A stretch of DNA of 64,000 bases from Diplonema papillatum (GCA_030068145.1 JAPJBO010000080.1:310001-374000), one strand, 5' to 3'. Positions 32,299-42,734 are shown, numbered from the stretch's first letter. The notes: generated by a model from the letters alone, not told the origin. Translations and numbers: made by a program.

Positions 32299-32958
32299 AT
32301 GCTGCGTTGTTCAGCTCGGGCTCTGCATCAGTCGCTTGGGCAGAATGCCAACGAGCTGTTTCGGCTGTGCAACGCTCCGGAAGGCGTGGCAGGTGGCGAC
32401 CCAGTCCTGAGGGAGGAGTACAAGGAAAGGTGGAAAGTGCACAGGGACGGCGACTGGCACCGGAGCGTGCACCTGTGGCTGATCGGCAACGGGGGGCCGG
32501 GGGCGGGTGGCGGCGCGGAAGTGCTGCTGCAGAAGAGGAGCGAGCATAAGGACACGAACCCTGGTAAGCTTGACGTGTCATGTGCGGGCCACGTGGAAGG
32601 TGACGACTCGATCGAGCACACCGTGCAAAAAGAGCTCCACGAAGAACTCGGCCTCGCGGACCTCTCTCAGTTCGGCACTCTGCACCGGGCCTTCACCACG
32701 ACCACCCCGTTCTCTTCGGGATTGCCCGTCAACGACAACGAATGGCAGCACGTCTTCGTCGCCTGCAGGCACCCGTGGCTCGGGCCCATGGCGGCGGCCG
32801 ACTTCGCCACCAGCCCGTCTGAAGTCGCGGGGCTGTCCATCGTTTCGGCTTCGGAGCTGGAGCGAGCTTGGACGGCGGGGGACCCACGCTTCGTCAAGCG
32901 CAGGGAATCGTACATCCGGAGCCTCCTCGCCTGCTTTGAGCGTGTTCTGCTTGCTTGA
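32299..32958 (+). CDS. Nudix hydrolase (isopentenyl-diphosphate isomerase-like / NUDX3-like)
   Basis: A 219-residue single-exon frame. VHRDGDWHRSVHLW (47-60) is the entry strand typical of plant NUDX3 and bacterial YfcD-type Nudix proteins. The Nudix box lies at 97-119: Gly97, x5, Asp103, x7, Lys-Glu-Leu 111-113, x, Glu-Glu 115-116, x, Gly118. It departs from the GX5EX7REUXEEXGU consensus by Asp for the first Glu and Lys for Arg; the metal-binding Glu residues are kept. Family members cleave nucleoside diphosphates linked to a moiety; the real substrate is unknown. The sequence before the start (GGGATCGTCAGAAACACAGA) recurs at two other sites. Four partial copies surround it, but this copy alone is full length. 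No transit peptide is clear. Confidence 0.88.
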   Translation: MLRCSARALHQSLGQNANELFRLCNAPEGVAGGDPVLREEYKERWKVHRDGDWHRSVHLWLIGNGGPGAGGGAEVLLQKRSEHKDTNPGKLDVSCAGHVEGDDSIEHTVQKELHEELGLADLSQFGTLHRAFTTTTPFSSGLPVNDNEWQHVFVACRHPWLGPMAAADFATSPSEVAGLSIVSASELERAWTAGDPRFVKRRESYIRSLLACFERVLLA

Positions 32959-32990
32959 TGTAAGCCGGACCACCCGATCTCCTAGAACTG

Positions 32991-33113
32991 CATTGCATTG
33001 CATCTTTGCATTGCATTGCATTGCATTGCATTGCATTGCATTGCATTGCATTGCATTGCATTGCATTGCATTGCATTGCATTGCATTGCATTGCATTGCA
33101 TTGCATTGCCTGC
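32991..33113. repeat. (GCATT)n array 1
   Basis: About 24 pentamer units, one interrupted early by GCATCTTT. It starts 30 bp after the Nudix stop codon. Confidence 0.95.
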
Positions 33114-33455
33114 CGCTGTCTACCACGGATGGAGGTGATGATTCGATCGAGCACACCGTGCAAAAAGAGCTCCACGAAGAACTCGGCTTCGCGGACATTG
33201 CTCAGTTTCGGCACACTGCACCGGGCCTGCACCACGACCACCCCGTTCTCTTCGGGACTGCCCCTGCAGGCACCCGCTCGAGCCCATGGCGGTGGCCGAC
33301 TTCGCCACCAGCCCGTCGGAAGTGGCGGCGGTTGTCCATCGTTCCAGCTTCGGAGCTGGAGCGGGCTTACGGCGGGGCCCGCGCTTCGTCAAGCGCCGAG
33401 AATCGTACATCCGGAGCATCCTCGCCTGCTTTGAGCGTGTTCTGCTCGCTTGATA
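33114..33455 (+). pseudogene. Nudix 3'-part duplicate
   Basis: It matches 32590-32960 (GATTCGATCGAGCACACCGT, AAAAAGAGCTCCACGAAGAA) but has several small deletions that shift frame and remove the LPVNDNEWQHVF stretch. The Nudix box region survives (KELHEELGF). It was evidently copied together with the downstream pentamer array, since a second array follows at the same distance. Confidence 0.8.
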
Positions 33456-33483
33456 TACGCCGGGCTACCCCCATCTCCTAGAA

Positions 33484-33626
33484 CTGCATTGCATTGCATT
33501 GCATTGCATTGCATTGCATTGCATTGCATTGCATTGCATTGCATTGCATTGCATTGCATTGCATTGCATTGCATTGCATTGCATTGCATTGCATTGCATT
33601 GCATTGCATTGCATTGCATTGCATTG
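33484..33626. repeat. (GCATT)n array 2
   Basis: About 28 uninterrupted pentamers, 30 bp after the end of the duplicated Nudix segment, mirroring array 1. 33627-34145 has no supported gene. Confidence 0.95.
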
Positions 33627-34149
33627 CCTGCAGTTGTCTACGACAGCGGGATGCAAAGCGGCCCCGTGACTAATGCAGACCATTGCTGCACAATATTCTG
33701 CATTCTAGCCTCATCACTATCTTGGCATACTACGGCTTGCCATCAGGCTTTCCGATTTCTCTGCTGACCCCTGTCTGAAGCAGCAGAACCGGTAGATTCC
33801 CCTAACCCGCAGAGCTCGTGCAGACTCATTGTGAGCAACCTCCTCGTTTGCTTCGAGAATGTCTGCTCACCCGATAGTTCATTCTTGCTCCTGCCGTGAC
33901 ACGCGTTTCCCAGAGAGAGCCGGACTACAGTGCGCATGTGGCCGCCACACGCAAGCAGGAAATGTGCCAATAGGCACAAATGCGGCTGACAACGGTGGCG
34001 GAATACGAACCGACATTGACGTTTCTGCAGCCCGGCCGGGTCGCTGTGCGGGCACTTGTCTGGGCAGAGGACGCCCGAGTGCTACGCGGGTGCAACCGGG
34101 TTTCTCCCTCAAGCCTTCGTCGCATAGGGGTGTCCCTACGTTAGCTGTT

Positions 34150-34272
34150 GTTGCGAACGCCCATCTCCACACTGATTCAGCGCCATCTCATCGACACGGC
34201 TGCCTCCTTGCTTAACCTCCAAGAGGCCAGTGCTTGGGTAGACGACCCCAGCCGCGAGCTCTGCCCTTCGAT
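34150..34272 (+). pseudogene. fragment of the helical-protein gene
   Basis: GGCCAGTGCTTGGGTAGACG and CGAGCTCTGC match 35720-35760 of the intact gene, with upstream similarity from GCGCCATC. About 120 bp only; the reading is out of phase at both ends. 34273-35188 otherwise holds an R16 fragment (about 34957) and nothing else I can name. Confidence 0.65.
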
Positions 34273-35188
34273 ACCCCCGCCCCGCCGTCAACCGGAGACT
34301 CGAAATTGGAGTCTTAACCCTATTCCAACGGGGGCACCTACAGATCAATACTGGGGTTTCTGTGTGTCAGGGTCGACATGAGCATACCCACTGGTACCTT
34401 GGGTCGATTTTCTAACGGTCATAGGTGACGAGTTTCTGCCGCTCCGAGTGCGGCAATGGAAAGATACGCCACAAATCGTTCCACTCCATATTTTTTGGAT
34501 TCCTTTGATGCCGCACATCCTAACCACCCGATGACGAAAAACCGATTCAACCGGACATTTATGTCCGGCTCATCCGAATAGGGGTAACGTACCTTTTCCT
34601 ATCTAGAAGCGGCAAGGTCAGAATTGCTCGTCGACAAAAGACTCAAATGACTCAGTGAAGGAGCAGGAGGAAACTGGCTGCATAATGTCCTGAATGTCAG
34701 GACAAAACAAAATGCAATTCAACGCGAAACGGTTGGAGTCACAAATGTACTGCATCTTCCCGGCACGCAACTAGCGCCTGGTGAACTTCTTTTTAAGGGA
34801 GCGTCTCTGTGCAGTACACAATCGCCGCTGTTGTAGACATCACCAACGCTGACAGTGCCTTGTCGGGCCTGGAAACAGTCCGGTATTTCATTCGACATGG
34901 GTGCATCTCGTCTCTTTTCGCAGAGCGTTGTACCACCTCGCGCGGTGTCACAGGATTTTTGGCAGCCGCTGCTAAACATAACGTTGGCGACGTCGAAGCT
35001 TTACCAGCTTCGGCTGACGCCATTTGCGCACTTAACCATAATTAAGAAGACGACTGAAACATAGACACCAAGATAGCTCAAAGCATCTGCAGAATAACAC
35101 GAAAAGCCTCACGGCATAAACCCGTTTTCACAGTTCTTCCCACACGGGATCGTCGGAAACACAGAGTAGAATCCATCAGGTGTCAACA

Positions 35189-35405
35189 TCGGTTGGAAAT
35201 ACTCGAGGGACTGCCTTGTGCTAGGCTACAGGGGGAGAAAACCATACGACTACAAAAAGGGTCTTTTTTGTTGAACGCTTACGCCCGCCACGGAACCCAG
35301 ATTTACCAGTTTCGTGTGGGCTACAACACATTTACCTCCTTTGATCTTTCGCAACTGGCAGTCTCCTCAAGCATTTCCTACAAAGCAGGTGCTTATACAA
35401 AGGGG
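35189..35405 (-). mobile_element. MITE R2 immediately upstream of a gene
   Basis: AAATACTCGAGGGACTGCCT at 35197 to GCAGGTGCTTATACAAA at 35401, an R2 copy in reverse. Its end lies about 20 bp from the ATG at 35424, so it must supply most of that gene's 5' leader or core promoter. Confidence 0.75.
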
Positions 35406-35423
35406 GGCAGAGGCCCAGATGCA

Positions 35424-36029
35424 ATGTCTGACGCCCTCCGTTCGAAGATCGACGATCTCTGCGAGAGACTGACGGCGCTCGCGGGCGGGTGGGAGCGGCA
35501 GCAGAACACCGCGGCCGCGGCGCTGAAGGCCGTGTGCGATGCGAGGGGCCGGGAGCTGTACGCGCAGGCACACTGGGGAGCGCTGGAGAGTCTCGAAGCA
35601 GACCTCGACCTCCGCTCCGCCTTCGCGCTGAAGCTGGGCGCCCAGCAGCGGTTGCTGGCGGGAAGGTGCAGCGCCATCCTCAGCGACATGGCTGCCTCCC
35701 TGCAAGACCTCCACGAGGCCAGTGCTTGGGTAGACGACGCCAGCCACGAGCTCTGCGAGTCATCTGACGGCGAATGGCCGCTGCCTGTTGTCGCTATGGC
35801 GCTCCTCTCTGCTTCAGAGGCGCTGCAGGCCGTCATTTCTGCATACGAAGACGACCTCGCGTGCAAGGAGCTCATTTCTTCGAACCTGGCGCAGCCGGGC
35901 GAGAACGCGCCCCACCGAGCAGAGCAGCTGCGCATCCTGCTGCACGGGTTCACTTCGCAAGCGTTGGTGCCGGCAGGGGTTGTGAAGACCGCCGTCGAAA
36001 GGCTGAGCGCCACCACCGTCTTGCTCTGA
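35424..36029 (+). CDS. helical protein, possibly AIRIM/C1orf109-like
   Basis: 201 residues from ATG 35424 to TGA 36029. The frame is open upstream only through the MITE, so the ATG (MSDALRSKIDDL) is preferred. The protein is almost wholly helical and rich in Ala and Leu, without signal peptide or membrane span. The order of features (ERQ near the N terminus, an LKLGAQQRLLAGRCSAIL helix, then SAYEDDLACKELISSNL) loosely recalls the AIRIM (C1orf109) ribosome-maturation factor family, where a Tyr-x-Lys helix has a similar place. That is a weak, memory-based likeness and could be wrong. High third-position GC and a single-copy intact frame support a real gene. Its stop codon lies inside the first unit of a tandem triplication. 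Confidence 0.7.
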   Translation: MSDALRSKIDDLCERLTALAGGWERQQNTAAAALKAVCDARGRELYAQAHWGALESLEADLDLRSAFALKLGAQQRLLAGRCSAILSDMAASLQDLHEASAWVDDASHELCESSDGEWPLPVVAMALLSASEALQAVISAYEDDLACKELISSNLAQPGENAPHRAEQLRILLHGFTSQALVPAGVVKTAVERLSATTVLL

Positions 36030-36478
36030 AAATCAGTAGAACGTAGAACGAGCTCTGCAACGCAAAGCTCGCTTCCTCATCACGAGCTGGAGGACGGAAT
36101 AGAGCAGTCTCTGGGCTGTTGGGCTGGAGTGAGTGATGAAAGGAGAATGCCGTCGCGAGGCTGAGCGCCACCACCGTCTTGCTCTGAAAATCAGTAGAAC
36201 GAGCTCTGCAACGCAAAGCTCGCTTCCTCATCACGAGCTGAAGGATGGAATAGAGCAGTCTCTGGGGCTGCTGGGCTGGAGTGAGTGATGAAAGGAGAAT
36301 GCCGTCGCGTGAGCGCCACCATCGTCTTGCTCTGAAAATCAGTAGAACGAGCTCTGCAACGCAAAGCTCACTTCCTCATCACGAGCTGAAGGACGAAATA
36401 GTGCAGTCTCTGGGGCTGCTGGGCTGGAGTGAGTGATGAAAGGGGAATGCCGTCGCGAGGCTGAGCGCGCCATCGTCT
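36003..36478. repeat. tandem triplication of the gene's 3' end
   Basis: Three units of about 150 bp repeat GCGCCACCACCGTCTTGCTC, the TGA and the following AAAATCAGTAGAACGAGCTC. Thus the coding end and 3' UTR were copied twice downstream. No upstream exon is repeated. Confidence 0.85.
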
Positions 36479-37750
36479 GCTGATGTGTACAAGACCGTCT
36501 TGACGACACCCTTCTTTACGTACCTACCCCCATGTTGGGCAAGCTGGAAACAATTTGCGCCCGTAACAGCTGGGACGATGCCGTGCCTGAGTATCCGCAA
36601 GACGTATCCTTCGTGTGAGAGTTAGTAGATTCTCCGTCAAGGTGCTAGCCGCCGCCATACGCCCGGACGATTGCCTAAGGAGAGCCTGCGACCAACATGT
36701 CAACGCACGCCCGCCAGCCAGAACTTCCCCCGCTGCGCCATCATCGACGTAATAGACCTCTATGACAGGGCCGCGGCTCGCACTGCGCCTACGACGAAAC
36801 GACTTACGCCCGCCGTAGTTTGAACTTGATATGCAGCAACTATCTGTGACGATAAACTGCACAATCCGCTACAGACCACCTCTTTGCACGCGTCGTGTCG
36901 TGCTTCAGTCGCTTCTTGCCCCGCGTACTGTTTGTCCCCGGTGCGCGCTCCACGTCCGCTGTGCAGTCCGAAGTAGTAGTGGGACCTGCTTGACGGTGGG
37001 CACACATTATTGTTGTGTTGTTATCTGTTTTCCTTTTGGTGCTGTGCCCGTCAACTGTCCATGGATGCCTGCTTCAGAACCTGTTTTCTCCCTTTCGTTT
37101 GCACCGGAAACCACAAAATAGCCACGGAGGTCCAGACCAGTGCGAGAAAGGTCGGCCGAAGTTCACTGCGGGCTGGCTTCTCAGCTCTGCGGGCTGAGGT
37201 TGGTCGGGTTACCTGCACTGCGGGCAGGAGCATGCTCATGCACTACCTGTGCTGACACAGTCTCGTCGCGTGACCGGGTGGGATGGGAGCAGGCATATTC
37301 CTAACCGCTGTTTCGCTGTTTCACTTTTCGGCTTTATTTCTTAGGGAAAAATCGCTTAGGGCCAGGGGTGTATGGGTCCCGGGGGGTTCTAGAGGGTTTT
37401 CCTGACCGGGGTCCCGGGTTTTTAGCTTTTGTACAGGGCAAAAACTGTGACAAAAGGCCTGTTTGCCACCCATTTGGGGTCTGTAAGTCTCCGGAATGGC
37501 TTATTGGCAACTTCTATCTCATCTGGAGCACAAGGCCCCAACAGCATGATTTCAAGGGAATGTGCATCCTCTAAGGCTGCATCCTGGAAGTCGTCATCGT
37601 CCAGGCATTTGGAACGTACCTCGGAGTACGTTGGACCGCAACGCAAGCAGTACAGTGTAACACACTGGTCTGGACCTCGAAGTTACGCTGAAACAGAAAA
37701 GTCGTGGTTCAGCGTAACTTAGAGGTAGCCTGTGGCTAAGTTCCACATGC
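36479..37750. other. no gene recognised; hairpin at 37680-37722
   Basis: About 1.3 kb. A 13-bp inverted repeat (AAGTTACGCTGAA) with a 15-nt loop lies at about 37680-37720. R13-type ACGCCCGCC occurs near 36800. Frames are short and unconserved. Confidence 0.45.
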
Positions 37751-37909
37751 CTTTGTCGCCAGCGGCGTCGTCCTACCGCTGCTGCCGACCGGGTTCAATG
37801 TCGGGATGGTGTTCACCGCCTACAGCCTGGCCAGCATGGTCGGCTCGTTCATCATGGGGCGGCCGAGCGATAAGATAGGCCGTCGACCCATCATTCTCCT
37901 CTCCCTCCG
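37751..37909 (+). pseudogene. MFS transporter gene fragment
   Basis: It matches 42940-43117 of the MFS gene (GCCAGCGGCGTCGTCCTACC to CATTCTCCTCTCCCTCC) at about 98%, with one 27-bp deletion after CTGCTGC. It covers the end of helix 1 to motif A. Too short to function; the identity suggests recent copying. Confidence 0.85.
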
Positions 37910-37911
37910 TC

Positions 37912-38560
37912 CGGATATAAGGGAACAAAATTTGTTGTCCCATTGCGATATAAGGGAACAAAATTTGTGGTCATAAGGGGACCCCTTTGAAACAATTTCC
38001 CGGGGGTCAAAGTGACTATTCGGGGACGTTTGGTGCCGTTGAAACAAAAAAAAAATTCCAAATCTGAGGCTGCGTTTACCTCCAAAATGAGGTTTCAATT
38101 TCTCAAATTTCACTGCCACTTCGGCCCTTGTGGTCATGCGGCCAGAGTAAGAGGAGGCAACCGTCGTAACAAGATTGGCAGCAGGACCAGCACCAGCAAT
38201 TTCAATTCTGGAAGCAGTCAGCACATGTTTAGCACTGCCCTACTTCGCATCCGGTTGCGCTGCAGTTTCTTGCATGTTTGCGTATTTTACGTTACGGATA
38301 AATTGGCCGATTTTTTCCATCTGCATGAGCCCCGCGTGCTCGTGCACCCGTATCCTTTTTTACACGCCTTTTCTTTTCGGAGGGCAAAGAGGGAAGGGAG
38401 GGGTAATATTGCATCGTCCTGCGTAAAGTCATCTGCACCATGATCGGAGTCAAGTCTCGTCTGTATACGTGATGCGGTTTACCGAAGCCATCGAGCGCCA
38501 CGGCCAGGGATGGATACGTTTACTCGCTGATCGATGCTACGGCAGTTCCGCAAACCCACT
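37912..38560. other. no gene; GGGAACAAAATTT repeats
   Basis: Two AAGGGAACAAAATTTGT blocks at about 37918 and 37954 have inverted counterparts at about 40248-40300 (AAATTTTGTTCCCTTA). A frame at 38012-38443 is not supported by anything else. Confidence 0.4.
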
Positions 38561-38682
38561 ATGCAGCCTGAGTTCAGCCCCGCGCATGTACGCTCACAAG
38601 GCAACCCATGATCACTTCGGTGTGAGGGATCAGTCCTGACCGAGCCTAATGCCTGCCGGGCGCCTGCTCCGTTGCGGTGTTT
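38561..38682. repeat. 122-bp structured repeat, copy 1
   Basis: ATGCAGCCTGAGTTCAGCCC to CCGTTGCGGTGTTT. The copy at 38834-38955 differs at about four positions. A CAC-TTCG-GTG hairpin (UUCG tetraloop) with GATC flanks lies in the middle. No match to a standard snRNA, 5S or SRP RNA is evident. Confidence 0.55.
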
Positions 38683-38833
38683 GCTTTTCTGACCAATGCG
38701 TTCCACGTCTGAAGGGTCCTTGCGTTAAGTTCGCGCCTTCTGTGGGTATACAGACTTGATCACGACTTTTGGAAACGAAGCTTACTCTTGAGATCCGGTG
38801 TGGAGGGCCATTGTTACCTGACAAAACCCTCTC

Positions 38834-38955
38834 ATGCAGCCTGAGTTCAGCCCCGCGCATCTACGCTCACAAGGCAACCCGTGATCACTTCGGTGTGAGG
38901 GATCAGTCCTGACCGAGCCTATTGCCTGCCGGGCGCCTGCTCCGTTGCGGTGTTT
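38834..38955. repeat. 122-bp structured repeat, copy 2
   Basis: Same unit as 38561-38682, 273 bp further on. After it, at about 38988-39069, two small hairpin units with TGATTCGT/ATGAATCA arms follow. Confidence 0.55.
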
Positions 38956-39219
38956 TGAAAACTTGGTAACTTTGTGCTCAGCGGTCCTACGAATCATGTT
39001 CCACGTCCTGTGATTCGTACTTTCAAACTTAATCCATGAATCATGTTCTACCTCCTGTGATTCGTGGACCTTTAACAACCTTGTACCTTCCTCCAGCAGG
39101 ACAGGTTCTGCATCTGTTCATTGGGTAACTAATTTTGTTCCCGTTCTTCCCATTGAAAGAAAGTACGTGCGCTCGGCTAAGGCCGGCGCGTGGCGAGACT
39201 GGAGGCAGCAGTTAAAGTT

Positions 39220-39535
39220 CGGGGAACAGCAAAGTTCTGGTGAAGCAAAGTTCGGGTGAAGCAAAGTTCTGGTGAAGCTAAGTTCGGGCGAAACAAAGTT
39301 CGGGCGAAGCAAAAACCGGATGAAGCTAAGTTCGGGCGAAACAAAGTCCGGGCGAAGCTAATTTCTGGGTGAAGCAAAGTTCTGGTGAAGCAAAGTTCGG
39401 GTGAAGCTAAGTTCGGGTGAAGCAAAGTTCTGGTGAAGCAAAGTTCGGGCGAAGCTGAGTTCTGGTGAAGCAAAGCTCGGGCGAAGATAAGTTCTGGGTG
39501 AAGCAAAGTTCGGGCGAAGCTAAGTTCGGGTTCTG
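39220..39535. repeat. 16-bp minisatellite (GAAGCAAAGTTCGGGY)
   Basis: About 20 units varying at GCAAAG/GCTAAG and CGGG/CTGG. The same satellite occurs inverted at about 44265-44380 and directly at 54012-54250. Confidence 0.85.
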
Positions 39536-39540
39536 GTGGC

Positions 39541-39895
39541 AAGTTCGGCGCCAGTACCGGGGGGGAGACCCCCCCCGACTCCGTTTCCCGTGGTGACCCA
39601 AATACCGCGAGAGTACTGAGAAACTCCGCAAAAACGCAGATTTCGGGCACATTGGACCCGGAAATGCAACAAAACCTCGAAACAATCTTCGACCGGAAAA
39701 GTGTCATGGGCGGGGTCCGAACCCGGGCCCACCGGCCTGAAGGCCGACGCCCGGTCACTGTGCCACCCGCATACCTTTTGGACGGGAAATAAAAGCTAGC
39801 ACGGCGCTTTCCAAAAAACAATACACTTTTGCACAATAAAAGCCGGGTTGGCTCGAATAGAGGCTATTCACATTGCATGTTCATAGGACCTCCAG
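39541..39895 (-). mobile_element. SINE-like element with tRNA-like head, copy 1
   Basis: On the minus strand, GGTGGCACAGTGACC (A-box-like) and GGGTTCGGACCCC (B-box-like) lie about 35 nt apart at 39775-39705, with a CGGCCTTCAGGCCG arm between. Flanking blocks CGAGCCAACCCGGCTTTT (upstream) and CGAAGATTGTTTCGAGGTTT (downstream) are shared with 54471-54795, which defines the unit. Confidence 0.65.
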
Positions 39896-39954
39896 TCTCG
39901 AACCAAGGACCTAGAAGACCCACCCTTCCTGTTGATCTTGCAGCACCAACCGCC

Positions 39955-40240
39955 AGGGCTTGGTCTGGTCAGGCAGTCCAGGCTGGTCGGACTCTGGGTC
40001 AGCCGGACTAGACTGGTCAGGCTCCAGCCTCCAGCCTGCCAAGCTTGTCGGACTGTCTGGTCTGTCCAGGCTGTCCGGGCTGTCTGGTCAGTCCGGGCTG
40101 GTCGGACGGACTGGTCTGGTCAGGCTGTCCAGGCTGTCTGGTTTGTCCAGACTGGTCGGACTGACCGGTCTGGTCAGGCTGTCCAGGCTGTCCAGCTGTC
40201 TGGTCTGTCCAGGCTGGTCGGACTGACTGGTCTGGCCAGG
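39955..40240. repeat. GTC-rich minisatellite
   Basis: Irregular units of CAGGCTGTCCAGGCTGTCTG and GGTCGGACTGACTGGTCTG. Frames across it (Trp/Ser/Gly rich) are artefacts. It ends at the GGGAACAAAATTT blocks near 40250. Confidence 0.8.
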
Positions 40241-40603
40241 TTCTGTGGTCAACAAATTTTGTTCCCTTATATCCCAATGGGACAACAAATTTTGTTCCCT
40301 TAAATCCCAACCAACAAATTCCCCCATCCGCCCAAGGCAATCCCATTGGACCTATAATAAGGGAACAAAATTTCAAGTGTTGGGATATCACTCATTCCAC
40401 GAAAAAGTGTCACAGATTTTCCGTCTGAAAAGCAGTCCGTTTTGGGTCAAAATTTTGGAATTTTTGGGAAATTTTTTTTGGGATGGAAAGAGCTATCCCT
40501 GGCGATTATGGGCAAGCAATCAGCTCGCGTGGCGACCAAAATCTGGCGTGCAGATGGACAAAAGGTCGGTTTTGGGGCTGTTTCAAAAACCCAAAAAAAC
40601 GAT

Positions 40604-40672
40604 TTCCGGCGGGAATCGAACCACCGACCCCCAAACCCCTGTGTGGGTGTGTTAACCTCTGGACCATGGGCT
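40604..40672 (-). other. tRNA-like module
   Basis: Minus strand: TAGCCCATGGTCCAGAGGTT (A-box-like) and GGTGGTTCGATTCCC (B box). The acceptor ends do not pair as in a functional tRNA, so it is a tRNA-derived SINE part rather than a gene. Confidence 0.55.
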
Positions 40673-40884
40673 AAAAAAACGGCGGAGAAATCTTTTGTTC
40701 ACTGCGGAGTGAGAATTTTGGACTCATTTTGAGTTCTTCGCAAACCGGGCGAAATAAGCTCCCGTAGGGCAGAAATACCGTCCTGGGACACTGGAAACGA
40801 GTAAATGACGATCTCGCACTTTCCGATAAGAATTCCAACTGAGCAGGCGCTAAAAGCGAATTTTGGCCCGAGGTTTGGCAACAT

Positions 40885-40955
40885 AGCCTAACGGTCACCG
40901 CACCCTCCTGGGCCCCTGTAGGCCGTGGTTCGATTCCCCCGACCCGATTTTTTTT
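40885..40955 (+). other. tRNA-like module with T-run
   Basis: Plus strand: ATAGCCTAACGGTCACCGCA (A box), GTGGTTCGATTCCCCC (B box), then a 13-T run that could end Pol III transcription. Stem pairing at the ends is poor, hence SINE-like rather than tRNA. Confidence 0.55.
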
Positions 40956-42734
40956 TTTTGCGATTTTTCGGTGTGAAAAGCAGCCGTCTGGAAATTATTT
41001 TCGAGGTCTTTCTGGGAAGTTTTTTGGTTTTCGAGTAGTTCTGGGATGCGCGATTATGGGCAAGCTGCCAGCTAGCCCAGCGATCAAAACCTGACCCCCT
41101 CCTGGATGTAGAGAGAAAAAAAACCGATATCCAGGACCCCATTTTTTCGAGTGCCGACCTCCATTTCCGGGGGGGGGTCCAGCGCTCTTGTTGAGGATCA
41201 GCCACTTTGGCCGGATGGCCGGATAAACCAGACCCCCCCCCCCCCCTCTGGGCAGGTGCTACGGGAGTATCTGGCAACCGCTGCTTAACTGCATGTTAAT
41301 CCACGTGGTTCATGTACTTAAAAGAACTCAATGCTTAACAGTGCTCACGTGGGCGGTGTCTTCGGACAGCACCTCGTGATGTTCGCATCACAAAACAAAG
41401 AAGACAGTGAAATGGTCGTTACCTGGTCGGGTTTCGCTCGCGACCGTTTCCTGAACAATCCTTCACTAAATCCGCGGTTAAATAACCTGGCCTCAGTGGT
41501 GCAAGCACCACGCGCTCTTCAAACCCAAGAAACTTCCCCCCCCCCCCCCCCCAGGGGTACCTGTAATCCGGGGCCCGGGCCCTGGAAATTAATCCAGGGT
41601 TTTTGGCCCTGAACGATTACCAAAGGAAAAACTCTCTGGTACGAGATGCAATTCGTTTACAATTCCATTCCAGGGCCCCAGACTGTCCTTGAGCTCAACG
41701 GATTCAAAAGCGTTCAAAAACGTCCTCGGAATGTATTTTTCGACACAGCCACGAAACCTGTAGGAGGTTTTCAGGTTCTGGCAGGTCTAGCTGGCTGCCT
41801 AAAGGGTACCACGGCTCAGCCACCCAAGGTCACAGGTGGCAAGGTGGGCGTTGAAAAAAAAAAAATTTCTTTGGGCCGGAATCCCTAAAAACCCGCATTT
41901 CGGAAAGTTTTTGTCCCACATTTTTCCCAGGGCATTTTGACCATTTCACCTTCGAGCCTCCGCCCGCTCAGCCCCTATGGTAAATGCACGACTGTGAGCT
42001 TTTTTTATCAAATTTTATCAAGTTTATTTCTTGATTTTCTCTCGTCTTGCTCTCCGCTTGTTGTGGAAGCTGCAATATTGAAGATTCCATCCTTGGATGG
42101 CGTGATTACCGTGGGCCTGGACCCTATCTGGACCCTAGCGCTAACCCGGGGCCCGGGGCCCGGGGCCCGGGCCCCGGAGACCCTGGATTTACAGGTACCC
42201 TTGCCCCCCCCCCTCTACAGTGCAGTTGCCTTGGAGGCTGGGTGGTCAAATTCTCTAAGGTGAAATGGTCAAAATTCCCTGCCAAAAGTGGGCCCACAAA
42301 AATTTTCCAAAGTGTGGTATTTGGGGTATTTGGGGCAAAAAAAAAATTTTTTTTTTCTGACCGCCCACCGTGGTGACCACCTTAGAGTGTGACAGGTAGC
42401 GTCTCCCCCCTCCACAGTGAAAATAGCCTGAGGGGGGGGGGGGGGGGGGGGTCGGTCAAAAATTTTATCCGACCAGATCGCGGTCAGCCGGCTGATGGAT
42501 GGATGGATGGTTCTTAACAAGATGCCTGGGGGGGTCGGTCAAAATTTTTATCCGACCAGATATTCGGAAAGCCCTGTCCTCAACGGATTCAAACGTGTCC
42601 TCAAAATCTCGAAACCGACCATTTTCGGACCTGCAGATGGAAATTTTCAGCAGAAGTCCGAAAAAAGCCGAAATCTGTGACACTTTTTCGTGGAATGAGT
42701 GATATAAGGGAATTACACCTTAAAAGAACCCATT

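Larger units (their letters stand above)
40386..42712. mobile_element. 2.3-kb element with terminal inverted repeats
   Basis: TATCACTCATTCCACGAAAA followed by AGTGTCACAGATTT at 40387 is mirrored at 42669-42709, about 35 bp with no mismatch that I see. Outside, TTGGGA and AAGGGAA differ, so no clear target duplication. The interior has two tRNA-like modules, two GCGATTATGGGCAAGC blocks (40500, 41049), inverted GGGGCCCGGGCCC tracts, a C-run at about 41536, and a 23-25 G run near 42428. No transposase frame is visible. The MFS promoter starts within 25 bp of the right end. Confidence 0.65.

Noticed and set aside
32507-33481. 324-codon frame overlapping the Nudix gene
   Set aside because: Wrong frame of the Nudix gene and its duplicate, kept open by GC bias and the pentamer array.
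38561-38682. 5S rRNA, U4 or SRP RNA gene
   Set aside because: Key conserved blocks of these RNAs are missing; only the UUCG hairpin suggests a structured RNA.
39705-39775. Functional tRNA gene
   Set aside because: A and B boxes are present but acceptor ends do not pair well, and the unit is embedded in a dispersed repeat with a second copy.
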